Assembly (NCBI GenBank): GCA_037893225.1
Contig: JAZGUH010000752.1
Coordinates: 186,001 to 250,000, forward strand
Direction of reading: 5' to 3'
From: Hippasteria phrygiana
Lineage: Eukaryota; Echinodermata; Asteroidea; Valvatida; Goniasteridae
DNA: 64,000 bases
Below, piece by piece: positions 38,001-50,000 of the stretch. Both the position numbers and the translations under genes were made by a program. The notes beneath the pieces were generated by a model that searched no databases, was not told where the DNA came from, and saw only the letters and a program-made list of their open reading frames with translations. Numbering within the stretch: the stretch's first letter is position 1; the number at the start of each line of letters is the position of its first letter.

Positions 38001-41000
38001 ACATCTTGCGTCTCTTGCAAACAGACGCAGGGCTTTTCCGTTTTTCTGTTATATTAAGCACAAAGCTCCATCACTTCTATGTCTTTTGCTACTTCAAACT
38101 TGACCTTTAAGCGTGACGCCATCCTGACTTCTTTCTTGGTCATGTAATTTCCATTATAGGATATATATGACAAACTTGTTTAAGACCTTAGGCTGTTATG
38201 TGGCGCAAGTCCCGGTTAGAAATTACATAAAAAATTTAAAAAACCTAACAATCAACATAAAATCGTAGGATAGCGTCGTCATGACGTCACATATTCGGAA
38301 CGTGGTCTTGGCTTGTGTCAAGATTGCAGTCAATCTGATCAATGACAGTTTAAAAAAATTGAAAAAAATGAAAAATTCCTACAAAATCAGCCAATCACGT
38401 CACTTCAGATTTTACAAATTTTCATAACGATCCACTTACTCTCATGTGTTTTTTAAAAGGGCATTTTGATGACGTCAGGATGATGTTACACATTTTAACA
38501 TACATAACTCTGACCTAATGAATTGATTACAAAAAGGAATTTCGAATTTATTATATTCTGTTAATGAGATATGGCTTAAAATTTCAAAACCTTAAAAAAA
38601 ATATACAAATAATTTGATGGTCATCATGACTAAAAAATTTACAGAAAATCAGCCGATGACGTCATCATGACGTCACCTCGGATTTTACATGCTAGTATCA
38701 CTATCTACTTACCCACCAATTTTTATGACGCTCGGACCAACCCTTATGTGTTTCAAAAAGCCTATTTTTGATGACGTAATGATGACGTCACACAATTTTC
38801 ACATTTATGTCAAGGAATATAGGAGTTAACAAAGCTATTACAAAAAGAATTTTGAATTTAGCATGTTCTGTTGGTGAGATATGGCTTTAAGAAACTTTGA
38901 AGTTCAAAAACTTAAAAATTACTATAAAATCGTATGATGACGTCATCATGACGTCATGTCAATTTTCATCTATAAACCTGCTGGCCTACTTAGATATTAC
39001 ATTTCAACTTAATCGAGGTTGTACTTTTGTAGATATGGCTTCAAAAACTGCCCCTTTAAGATGACGTCACGTGACATGTGATGACATCATGATAATGTCA
39101 TGTCAATTTTCAGCTATAAACCTACTGGGCTACCTAGATATTACTTTTCAACTTAATCGAACTTGTAATTTTGTATATATATGGCTTCAAAAACTGCCCC
39201 TTTAAGATGACGTCACGTGACATGTGATGACGTCATCATAACGTCAATTCAATTTTTATCTATAAACCTACTGGGCTACCTAGATATTACTTTTGAACTT
39301 AATCGGACTTGTGCTTTTGTAGACATATGGCTTCAAAAACTGCCCCTTTAAGATGACGTCACGTGACATGTGATGACATCAATTATGATAATGTCATGTC
39401 AATTTTCAGCTATAAACCTACTGGGCTACCTAGATATTACTTTTCAACTTAATCGAATTTGTACTTTTGTAGATATATGGCTTCAAAAACTGCCCCTTTA
39501 AGATGACGTCACGTGGCATGTCATGACGTCATCAAGAGGTAAAAGTTCGGCACACATTGTGAGCAGTTAGTCTAAGTGTCTGCCAAGTTTAAAAGTACCC
39601 AAAGTGCCGGTAAGAAAGAAAACGTGTACAAATGCTATAGGCAATAATCTAGCGAGTGCCCCTTTAAGATGACACCACGTGACATGTTATGACTTGATCA
39701 TAACGTCATGTCAATTTTCATCTATAACACCAGGTGGCATACCTTACGTTCCAACTGAATCGGACTTGTACTTTTGTAGATATATGGCTTCGAAAAATGC
39801 CCCTTTAAGATGACGTCACGTGACATGTGATGACGTCATCAGGACGTAAAAGTTCGGCACACATTGTGAGCAGTTGGGGTAAGTGTCTGCCAAGTTTAAA
39901 AGTAGCCAATGTGGCCGGTAAGAAAGTAAACGTTTACAAATGCTATGGGCAATATTCTATCGACTTGAAAAAAGAATTTTTTTATGACGTCATCATGACG
40001 TCACACAATTTTCGCTTTTTAGGGCATATCTTTGAGACATACCAAAGCTATAACAAAAAGAATTTTGAAAATATCTTGTTTTGTTCGCTAGATATAGTGA
40101 AAAGAATGTTACGATTATAAAACTTCAAGAATTCAGCGACTTGAAAAAAAAATACAAATCAACCCCTTTTATAAACAGCATGCACATTTAAGCCATGGTT
40201 ATCAGCCCTTCCCAGAATTCCTTTGTGTTATATTGAATTTGGTCTACATTTTGAAATGGCTCCTATTTCTTACTTGAGTGAGCCACGATCACGAAATTTT
40301 GGAATTAGGTACAGGAAAATTCAATGTATACATTTTTGTAATCAGATTGACCCTTACATGCGTTTAAAAAAAAAAAATATTGTTGATGACGTCATCATGA
40401 CGTCACACAATTTTCGCCATTTAGGGCATATCTTTGAGACATACCAAAGCTGTAACAAAAATAATTTTGAAAATATCTTGTTTTGTTCGCTAGATATATT
40501 GAAAAGAATGTTACGATTTTAAAACTTCAAAAATTCAGCGACTTGAAAAAAGACTAGAAATCAACCCCTTTTATAAACAGCAAGCTCATAATAGCCATGG
40601 TTATCAGCCCGTCCCAGAATTCCTTTGTGTTATATTGAATTTGGTCTAAATTTTGAAATGGCTGTTATTTCTTACTTGAGTGAGCCACGATCATGAAATT
40701 TTGGAATTGGGTACAGAAAAATACAATGTATACATTTTTGTAATCAGATTGACCCTTACATGCGTTTAAAAAAAAAAATATTGTTGATGACGTCATCATG
40801 ACGTCACACAATTTTCGCCATTTAGGGCATATCTTTGAGACATACCAAAGCTGTAACAAAAATAATTTTGAAAATATCTTGTTTTGTTCGCTAGATATAT
40901 TGAAAAGAATGTTACGATTTTAATACTTCAAAAATTCAGCGACTTGAAAAAAGACTAGAAATCAACCCCTTTTATAAACAGCAAGCTCATAATAGCCATG

Positions 41001-44000
41001 GTTATCAGCCCGTCCCAGAATTCCTTTGTGTTATATTGAATTTGGTCTAAATTTTGAAATGGCTGTTATTTCTTACTTGAGTGAGCCACGATCATGAAAT
41101 TTTGGAATTGGGTACAGAAAAATACAATGTATACATTTTTGTAATCAGATTGACCCTTACATGCGTTTAAAAAAAAAAATATTGTTGATGACGTCATCAT
41201 GACGTCACACAATTTTCGCCATTTAGGGCATATCTTTGAGACATACCAAAGCTGTAACAAAAATAATTTTGAAAATATCTTGTTTTGTTCGCTAGATATA
41301 TTGAAAAGAATGTTACGATTTTAAAACTTCAAAAATTCAGCGACTTGAAAAAAGACTAGAAATCAACCCCTTTTATAAACAGCAAGCTCATAATAGCCAT
41401 GGTTATCAGCCCGTCCCAGAATTCCTTTGTGTTATATTGAATTTGGTCTAAATTTTGAAATGGCTGTCATTTCTTACTTGAGTGAGCCACGATCATGAAA
41501 TTTTGGAATTGGGTACAGGAAAATTCAATATATACATTTTTGTAATCGGATTGACCCTTACATGCGTTAACAAAAAAACACATTTTTGATGACGTCATCA
41601 TGACGTCACACAATTTTCGCAATTTAGGGCATATCTTTGAGACATACCAAAGCTATAAGAAAAAGAATTTTGAAAATATCTTGTTTTGTTCGCTAGATAT
41701 ATTTAAAAGAATGTTACGATTTTAAAAATTCAAAAATTCATAAAAAATCACGTGATGACGTCATCACGACGTCACTCTACGACATACAATTTCAGCTTAG
41801 GGTCTATGTTTGATGTAAGTTTGGTTAGGTTCTGAGGTTTTTTAAGACCTAAAGTGCCGCCGACAAAATTCGTGTACAAAGTCTATGGGATTTTGGTCAG
41901 AACTAAAAGAAGAAGAAGAAGAAGAAAAAAAAAAAAAATCAGAACAAAAACAAAGCCTTTTCCGAAGGATTTCGGAAAAGCCAAAAAATCAGAACAAAAA
42001 CAAAGCCTTTTCCGAAGGATTTCGGAAAAGCCAAAAAAATCAGAACAAAAACAAAGCCTTTTCCGAAGGATTTCGGAAAAGCCAATTAGGTCGACAGTAT
42101 ACTGTACAGGCCTAAATAAGTCATGGGTATCCTTTGCTAGACAGCCGAAAGCAGCCCTGTGTAACTCCTAAATGACCAGTTTTGTTTCAAAGCTTAATTA
42201 TACATAATAATTAGTGACATGTATTGTTATGTACACAAGTAAATGCTGTCAGTGTTAGGAAATTCCCCTCACAGAATGTATATATACGCCCCTCTTTCAG
42301 TGTTATAATGTACGTGTACAACCGTAACAAATGTGGGCGGCGAGGCCACGTGCCACTTATTTGCATACGCGTGCGACCTCGGCTGACCCTGTGAATGAAT
42401 GGGTCAACGTTGTTTACGCGAAGTTCCAGAAGTTTCTGTATAGGTCTATCTCGCATACGCCAGGTCAATCTTGTGTACGCTAGGCGTTTCGAGAACCTGC
42501 GTAAAAGATTGTTTTTAGATGTGACGTAATTTGTACGATTCTCTAGAATTTCTGGTAATCTCTAGAATGAATAAAATCCTTTATATACGGGCTAATTTCG
42601 GAATAAATCAGGACTTTAGACGGACGGAGAATTTCGATGGGATTTCGGTTATCGACTTTATCGAGGCATTTTATCCGGACCTGTGACTTGTATATGACTC
42701 GTCTGCGTATATAGGAGCGTCTGGAGACAGTTAGAGCTGAGTTTTATTCCCGGAAGAGACATTTATTTGTGAACTGTCGTCGGTACATTATTTGGGGTCT
42801 TATATCCCAATATTTTCGCGACGGGAGCCAGTTGGTGTCGTCCCCCGCTGTTTTCGTCTCTCTTCGGCTGTTTTGGAGGTGAATTCGCCCCGTGTTCCAG
42901 CTCGTCAAAGAACTGTATTCGCTCGCATTTTGAACTGTCCTTGTCCATTGCTGAGTGCCCAAGCCGTCCAAGTCCTCGCCCAAGTCCTCGCAAGTCCTCG
43001 CCCATTGCAGAGCTGCCCAAGTCGTCTGAGCCCTCGCCTATATAAGTCCGGCCCGTAAGATTTGTTAAGTTATATATTGTATAGGCCCCCCTAAGATCTT
43101 TTCTTAATTCTACACTTGTTAAACCCTGTTGATTCTCGAATATTCTCATTATTAAATCACATTGTTTCTTTGTTCTTTATATCAGTGTGATCTTGTTTGA
43201 TTTCTTTGTTGCATCTGAGAAAATTCAGGCTTTTTGTAGTAATTTATATTTACGGATAGTCTGGAGATTTTAAGACCGTTACAGTATGTAGGCCTATCAC
43301 TTTCTTGTCACAGATCGGCTAAATGGGTTCAAGCAACAGGACGAGATGATTATACATACGTCAGCGGACTACCTCAACAAAACCTGCAGGATATGTTCAG
43401 AACATTTTTTATAAACTCAAATCCTGTGCACTGAAAGACATGGTGTGGAATGTCATTCCCACTGTTTTTGCTGTCCCAAACCCAACACAAAGTGTGTCTT
43501 TAAAGCGAAAAATACCAATTAGAGACGCTTGTACAAGAAGCAGAGAAAAGAGATGTTATACCCCGTTCTCACTTGAACGATTTTCTACGCAAATGCCGTG
43601 CGACTACCAAATCGCACAGGGCGTACGGGAGTCGCACGGCAGTCTGTTGATGATTCGCACAGGTTGTAGGGTAGGGGTGTCGTGTGTAATTCGGACGAGT
43701 CGCATGCCCGTGCGAGTTTTTTCAAATTTTACAAATTTCCATACGGCTGTCGCACGGTTCGCATAGTTCGCATGGGGGTCGCACGGCAGTTGCACGAAAC
43801 GGCAGTCTGATAGGTCGCACGGGAGTCTGAAGAGAGTCTCACGGCTCGGTCGTGCGACTCCCAGCAGACTTCGTGCGACTGCCATCAGACTGCTGTACAA
43901 GCTGTAGGAATCTCATGCAAGTTTTGGTGGATGTTCAGCATGTTTTGCTGTCGACGACATCACGATGTTTGGTCTGTCGTTTTATTTTCATTTTGTGTCA

Positions 44001-47000
44001 TATCTAGTTGTGTTAGCAAACTATGTGTTATACCAGTGCAATTGTGAGTACCCATACAACAATTTGATCTGTGAAAACCAAAATAATTGGCCCCGTGAAA
44101 TGAACATGAAGAGTGGGAATTTTGAGCATGAAAATCGCGAAGCTAGGCCGCACTGTGTGAGTGGCCATGCCACTGAACAACGGAATATAGACTGCTATGA
44201 CCCCGGCATTGTGTGTCATCGTCCACTCATGATGCACGATATGGGGCAGAGGAACCCCCCCCCCCCCCCCCCCCCAAGCACTGAAAATTTCGGAAACGCA
44301 GAAAATAATGGTATTATAAAGAAAAACACTGTGAGCGCCCCTCCTCCCCTACTGTAACAACCAGCCCCCCCCCCCCCACTCCCCCCCCCCCCCCATGGAG
44401 ACAGCCCTGGCTACGCTGTTGCTACTCGTCCTACTCTCTTAATGTAAAAGAGTGAAAAACTCAGTCTCCAGAAGCGTGAATCCCTCATCAAACCACTCCA
44501 AAAGAGTGAATTTATAAAAACCACTCAAAAATAGTGAAAACCACTCCAAAAGAGTGAATCTCTTATAAAAGCCACTCCAAAAGAGTGAAAACACTCCAAA
44601 AGAGTGAAATTTCCACTCTTCCGAGGAGCCATATAAGGGACCACTCTTTTTCGACTTGTGTCTTACACTCTAAAAAAATTAAGTGCTAATTTAGCACTTG
44701 AAGACCTAAAATTGTGCAATTCTAGGTGCTCGTATAGTGACTGCACGTGCCGTGCTGATTTAGCACAGGCACGCGTGCTACAACAATAGCACTCAAAAAG
44801 AGCTAAACTAAAGCACTTCAGGTGCTATTTTCAACAACTCATAGGACACAAAATAGAGAAAAACGGAAAAGGTAATACTAGAAGTTTGGTTGACATTAAT
44901 TAACTATAAATTAACAGAAATAATTGAATTAGGAACCAGACTTAACAGAAATAACTAATTATACAATTCTATGGTAGAGTATACACTTGCTACGATAACC
45001 TACGTAAACACTACATACTGAATGATGTCGTGCTTTAGCTTTATATTCAGCTTATCCCACCATAAAGAAAGTCATGGCTTCCCGTGAACAATTTCAATAT
45101 TTGAAAACGAAGGGAGATATAATAAAATTATTCACCTATATATGTTCGTAAAAAATCTAAATTCTGTTGTGGAATTGTTTGAATAAAACATTATGGTCAA
45201 GAAAGTGTGCTTTTGGACTAAAAACTGCAATTTAACCTGACTTTTGTAATCACAAGTTTCCTCATTTCTGATTGGTCGTGCAATTGCTACGTAATTTTAC
45301 ACCTAAGGTGCAGTCAAGGAAGCCTCGGTAATCAGCACTCATTTTCAGCACTCACTGTACAGCACTTCCACTTTTTTGGGGTCAAATTTAACATTTGAGG
45401 TGCTAACTTCTGCACGTTAGGTGCACGCACTTGCTTAGCACTCAGTATTTAGCACTTTTGTTTTTAGAGTGTATTATGGCTCCTCGAAAGAGTGGAAATT
45501 TCACCCTTTTGGAGTGGTTTTCACTCTTTTGGAGTGGTTTTTATAAATTCACTCTTTTTGAGTGGTTTGATAAGGGATTCACTCTTTTGGAGAGTGGGTT
45601 TTTCACTCTTTTACATTAAAGAGGAACTAAAACGGCAATTTTTGTTTTGACTTTTTGGACTTATCTGATAGTTCATGCCTCCCCAAAACTAATGTAACAA
45701 GTTTCATGAGTCTAAAAGAACAAACAAAATGTTTTTGAGCCTTTTCCTTCTGAGCCACTTTGACTCGATTCAGAAAAGGCCGAGGTCAACTGCGTGGCGT
45801 GTCCAACGAGTGATGACGTACACGTGTAGAAACATATGACGTCACTGTATTGTACGACAATGTTTTACGTAGAGTCTGTACGTATTTTTTTCTAAGGCTA
45901 GTAATTACTTGCTGTGCTTTTTGCACATGATTCAGGTGTAACACTACGGTAAACATATTTTAAAGTGTTGACATCTTTCTGAGACACATTAAGAATTGGG
46001 GTTGTAGGCTTGTTCTTGCTGAAAAGCTAGTTATGAGTCATACTTTCCTTTGTTTGCAGTCGGCTTTTATTGGGACCTGCGCGGTGAGTTGTGTGTGAGC
46101 TGATGCTATACTCTAGTCTGGCGACTTTGCTTATGCAGCCCTCATAAGGACCCGCACCTTCTCAGAACTATACACACAATTTCTGTTATAAGATACCAGA
46201 CTCAATCGCATGCAGCGCATGCGGTACCGTGCGTGTACAATGCATGTTAAGTCAAGCGAGCGTGGATAGGGAGACGGCCGGGGCTCTGGCTGCTCGAGAC
46301 GGCAACCGCATTGAACGTCGTCGCGGTGGTGCGCGTGAGTCCGGGACACGATTGGAATGCTCGGTGCCTTTAGAGTTGGAATGGCTCCTGCCTTCAAACG
46401 GAATTGTGCCTTCAAACCCAGCTGAGTTTTCATACTAACACTATCATCTATACAGTCTTTGGCGAAACGTTCTGCACATATTTTCGACCATTTCGACAGC
46501 CCAAAATCAGATATTGTATTGTCTACAAAGCGGACCCACTGTCGCCATTCAGCACTGGGAATCCCAGTAAGGTTAGGTCATGGTTTTTGTCGCTGTTCCT
46601 CGTGCAACCCCCAACTACACACGATCGATAATGATTATCTCAGAACCATGCTCATACTGAAATAATATCAAAATTAGACAAAATAGACGGGAAAACGGAG
46701 GAGTTAGGTCGACAAGAACTCTTCAGCAGCATCAACTCCACGTACGTACATGCATAGTGTTTGGCTGTAGCATCAACCGACTCTACACGTGTACGTCACG
46801 GGGTCACGTACATACATTTAACATACATAATGAGCTTTCGCGAAACAGGATAAATGGTTCAGAATAACAACCCCTTTTTTTCAAATAAAAAAATCCCTCT
46901 CGTCTGCAAACTAATCTCCATCAGTTAAAAGAGTATTTAAACTGTCGGAAAAGTCCAAAAAGTCAAACAAATTTGCGTTTTAGTTCCTCTTTAAGAGAGT

Positions 47001-50000
47001 AGGTTACCACCAGCCATGCATTCCCCCAGTGGGGTATATTTAATTAATCTAGCCAGCCTGCCCAAGTCTACACAATGTAGGAAGTCGTTACCAACCCTGA
47101 TAGTTTGTAACTCATGCTCACTAAACAATAAAATGGACGAGTTTATCCATGATAATTCTCCCGACATTGCATGTGTTTCTGAAACTTGGTTCAAACCTGA
47201 CACCCCAACTGATCATCTGCAAGTGGAAGGTTTCTGCTTGTTCTCAAAACCTAGAGGAGATCGTCCACATGGAGGAATTGCCCTGTATGCTCGTGATTAT
47301 TTGCATGCAAGGAGTGCAAATGTTGAAATCCCAGCAAAATTGGAACTGGTGTGGATGCAAATTAAGCCGCCATTTCTCCCAAGGAGTGTCCAAGTCCTCT
47401 TTTATTGTGCTGTGTACCCCCCCCACCCAGCAATCCTGATGCTGAATTGTTGCTTGATCATTTACGAGGAATGTCACATTAGCCCCTTCCGGGTTGAAAG
47501 CGAGAATGTCAGTGGCAAACAAAACAACGCTTTTTAGCATATCCATTCATGCATGAATTAATCAGGCCATAAAAAGGCGGCGCAGGCGCACGATCAGCAT
47601 AAAGTTGTTTACTGTGACATTGAGATCCTCTTTTTCAAACGCGGAAGTGCGCAGATCGTCGCTAAACTCGTCGTTGTGGGATTCCTCTATTAACTTTTTA
47701 CTCTAAGAAAAAAATCCCGCACATGGATATCTGCCTTGGTTTTGGCAAACAAAATATTTCTGCATTTTTGCACGTGTGGTAAACCTTTACTCAACCATTC
47801 CTTGTTGCTGGCGACAGTCATAAAAATTATGACAATGAGCAGTTTCTTGCGTTAATTAGACTGCCTCTCTATACTTTGTTTACCAAAAAATCGGCCGTCC
47901 GTAGAACCGAATATTCGATAGTCGATCGAATAGAAGGTCGAAGGTCGAAATTCGAATATTAGAAAATGCTCGGAGAAGACTAATCTTTATGGTGAGGAGG
48001 GTATTTTTTAAGAAAGAATTTTGGAGAAGACTATTCCTCACGGTGAGGAGGATTTTTTTTGAAGGAATATTTGGAGAAGACTGATTCTCACGGTGAGGAG
48101 GATATTTTTTTAGAAGGAATTTTTTGAGAAGACTAACCCTCACGGTGAGGAGGACATTTTTAGAAGGAATATTTGGCAGTAGTTGACCAGTCGGCCTATA
48201 GAATATATCGCTGGACATGATTGATGGACAGACAGAATCGGAGACAGACAGAATCGGAGCCCCATTTTAAAGTGGATTGGTTTTAAATATTAAGGTGACG
48301 TATTTGACTGAAGCCATGCTACTTCATTCGCACTATATGTACACATGTGTTAAATTTATGTCCATCGTCCAGAGCAATTTGGAAACAAATTGTTTGCCTT
48401 TTTGAATTTCCCACCGCTGGCGCATCGCTGGACGTGGCAGCCATGTTTTTAGCATGGCCTGATGGGATACTTACCCAAGTAACCGGCTCAGCGGGTCGGT
48501 TAGTAGGGCCAGGCTCGAGTAAGCGCGAGAAGTCACGTGAGAGCTATAATCGAACGGGCTCGCGCTTGCACGAGTCGAGTAAGCGCGAGGGAAGTAATCG
48601 AACGCGGTAAGAGTGACCGTTCCCTAAGAAGATGGTTAGCGAAAGTACAAGTCCAGCCAGGTTTTTAAGACACTGGTTTTGAAATCCTGAAGCAGCAGGC
48701 TGAGAATATGTCTGAAAGAGATAGGGTTTGTGTTTTAAAACTGGATGAGATGAGTCTAAAAGCTGGCCTGTATTATGACTTGCAAAAGGATATTATAAAA
48801 GGTATATGGAAGACGTTGGATCACTGGGTAGGATAAAAAAACCTCGTTTTTATGGTTAGAGGCCTCAACTGAAAGTGGAAGCAACCTGTTGGTTATTTAC
48901 TTTCTAATGGAGCTACCCCAGGTAACACACAGAAGGTGCTCTTATTAGAATGCTTACAGAAAGCAGGTTTAAATGTAAAAGTTGTTATTGGGGACCAGGG
49001 GCTCCACCAATGAAAAGATGTTTCGTGAGCTGGGAGTTTGTGCAGACAAACCTTATATTGAGTTAAAATCAGAGGATGGGAGTACAACCAAGGTCTACTT
49101 CATGTTTGATCCCCCGCAACTTCTCCAAAATGTCCGAAACAATTTGACGCGTCACATCTTTATGATGGAGGGACATGAATTAAAGTGGAACTATATTGTT
49201 GAGTTCTACAAGGATGATTCCAAGCTTCCCCTCCGGATGGCACCAAAGTTTACAACAAAACACATAGAACTCCTTCCACTTTGCCCAATGAGGGTTTGCC
49301 TTGCAGCACAAGTTTTGAGTCACAGTGTTGCATCAGGAATATTAGCATATTCATCTCTAGGGAAATTACCATCTGAAGCAGTGTATACTGCTCAGCTTTT
49401 AGACAAAATGGACAAGTTGTTTGATTCTTTCAATTCAAGAAATATAAAGGTATAGAGCAGAGCAGTAATAGTTGGATCACCAGATGTTAAATTTTGGAAA
49501 GATTCCATACAATGGATGAAGAAATGGAAAGTCAAAGATGGGCCAACTGAACGAATTGCCTGTTTTAATGGGTGGGTCCTGACCATAAGTGCTGTTGTTC
49601 AGTTGTTTGATAAGCTTACTACCGGCAGCCTTTTCAACATCCTGCTTACAAACAGGTTGAACCAGGACTGTCTTGAAAATCTGTTTCTATTATAAGGGGC
49701 AGAGGAGGACATAGAGATAACCCGTCAGCTGATGAATTCAGGGCTGCTTTGAAGCAATGTGCAGTAAGATGATGGTGTTTTGGGGAAATCAAAACGGTGA
49801 GGAAGATGACTCAACTTTCCTCAATTTGACAGTGCATGTATCAGGTACCAGCCATCCTGAAAACAATGTAGCAATCTGATGGTGTATTTCAAAGTTTTTG
49901 TGATGACCAACCAAGTGAAAGGTCAGACCAACTTCAAATGAATATAATTGTTTATGTTGCAGGGTATTTGGCTAAGAAAACACTAGCAAATCACAATTGT

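Larger units (their letters stand above)
21807..41937 (-). repeat. 20-kb CRE-palindrome higher-order satellite array (A-B-A-B-B)
   Basis: The array consists of spaced copies of TGACGTCATCATGACGTCA (or the TGA-centred inverse), two CREB/ATF consensus sites separated by 3 bp, each embedded in about 100-170 bp of AT-rich text. CTAG-marked junctions at 21807, 25833, 29761, 33663 and 37997 divide it into A1, B1, A2, B2 and B3. The - strand is used for orientation because the junctions look like Helitron 3' ends on that strand. Frames inside (for example 35494-35787) repeat with the satellite period and are not considered genes. It lies wholly inside amidohydrolase intron 1. Confidence 0.9.

Noticed and set aside
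36332..41260. Identical 64-codon frames on the - strand in the B units
   Set aside because: They are products of the 401-bp repeat, including poly-A derived FFF residues, and are not genes.
21807..41937. CRISPR-like array
   Set aside because: Spacing is irregular, spacers repeat, and the organism is a eukaryote; the motif is a CRE palindrome.
43965..44357. 130-codon frame
   Set aside because: No domain is recognised and its proline run comes from a C homopolymer.
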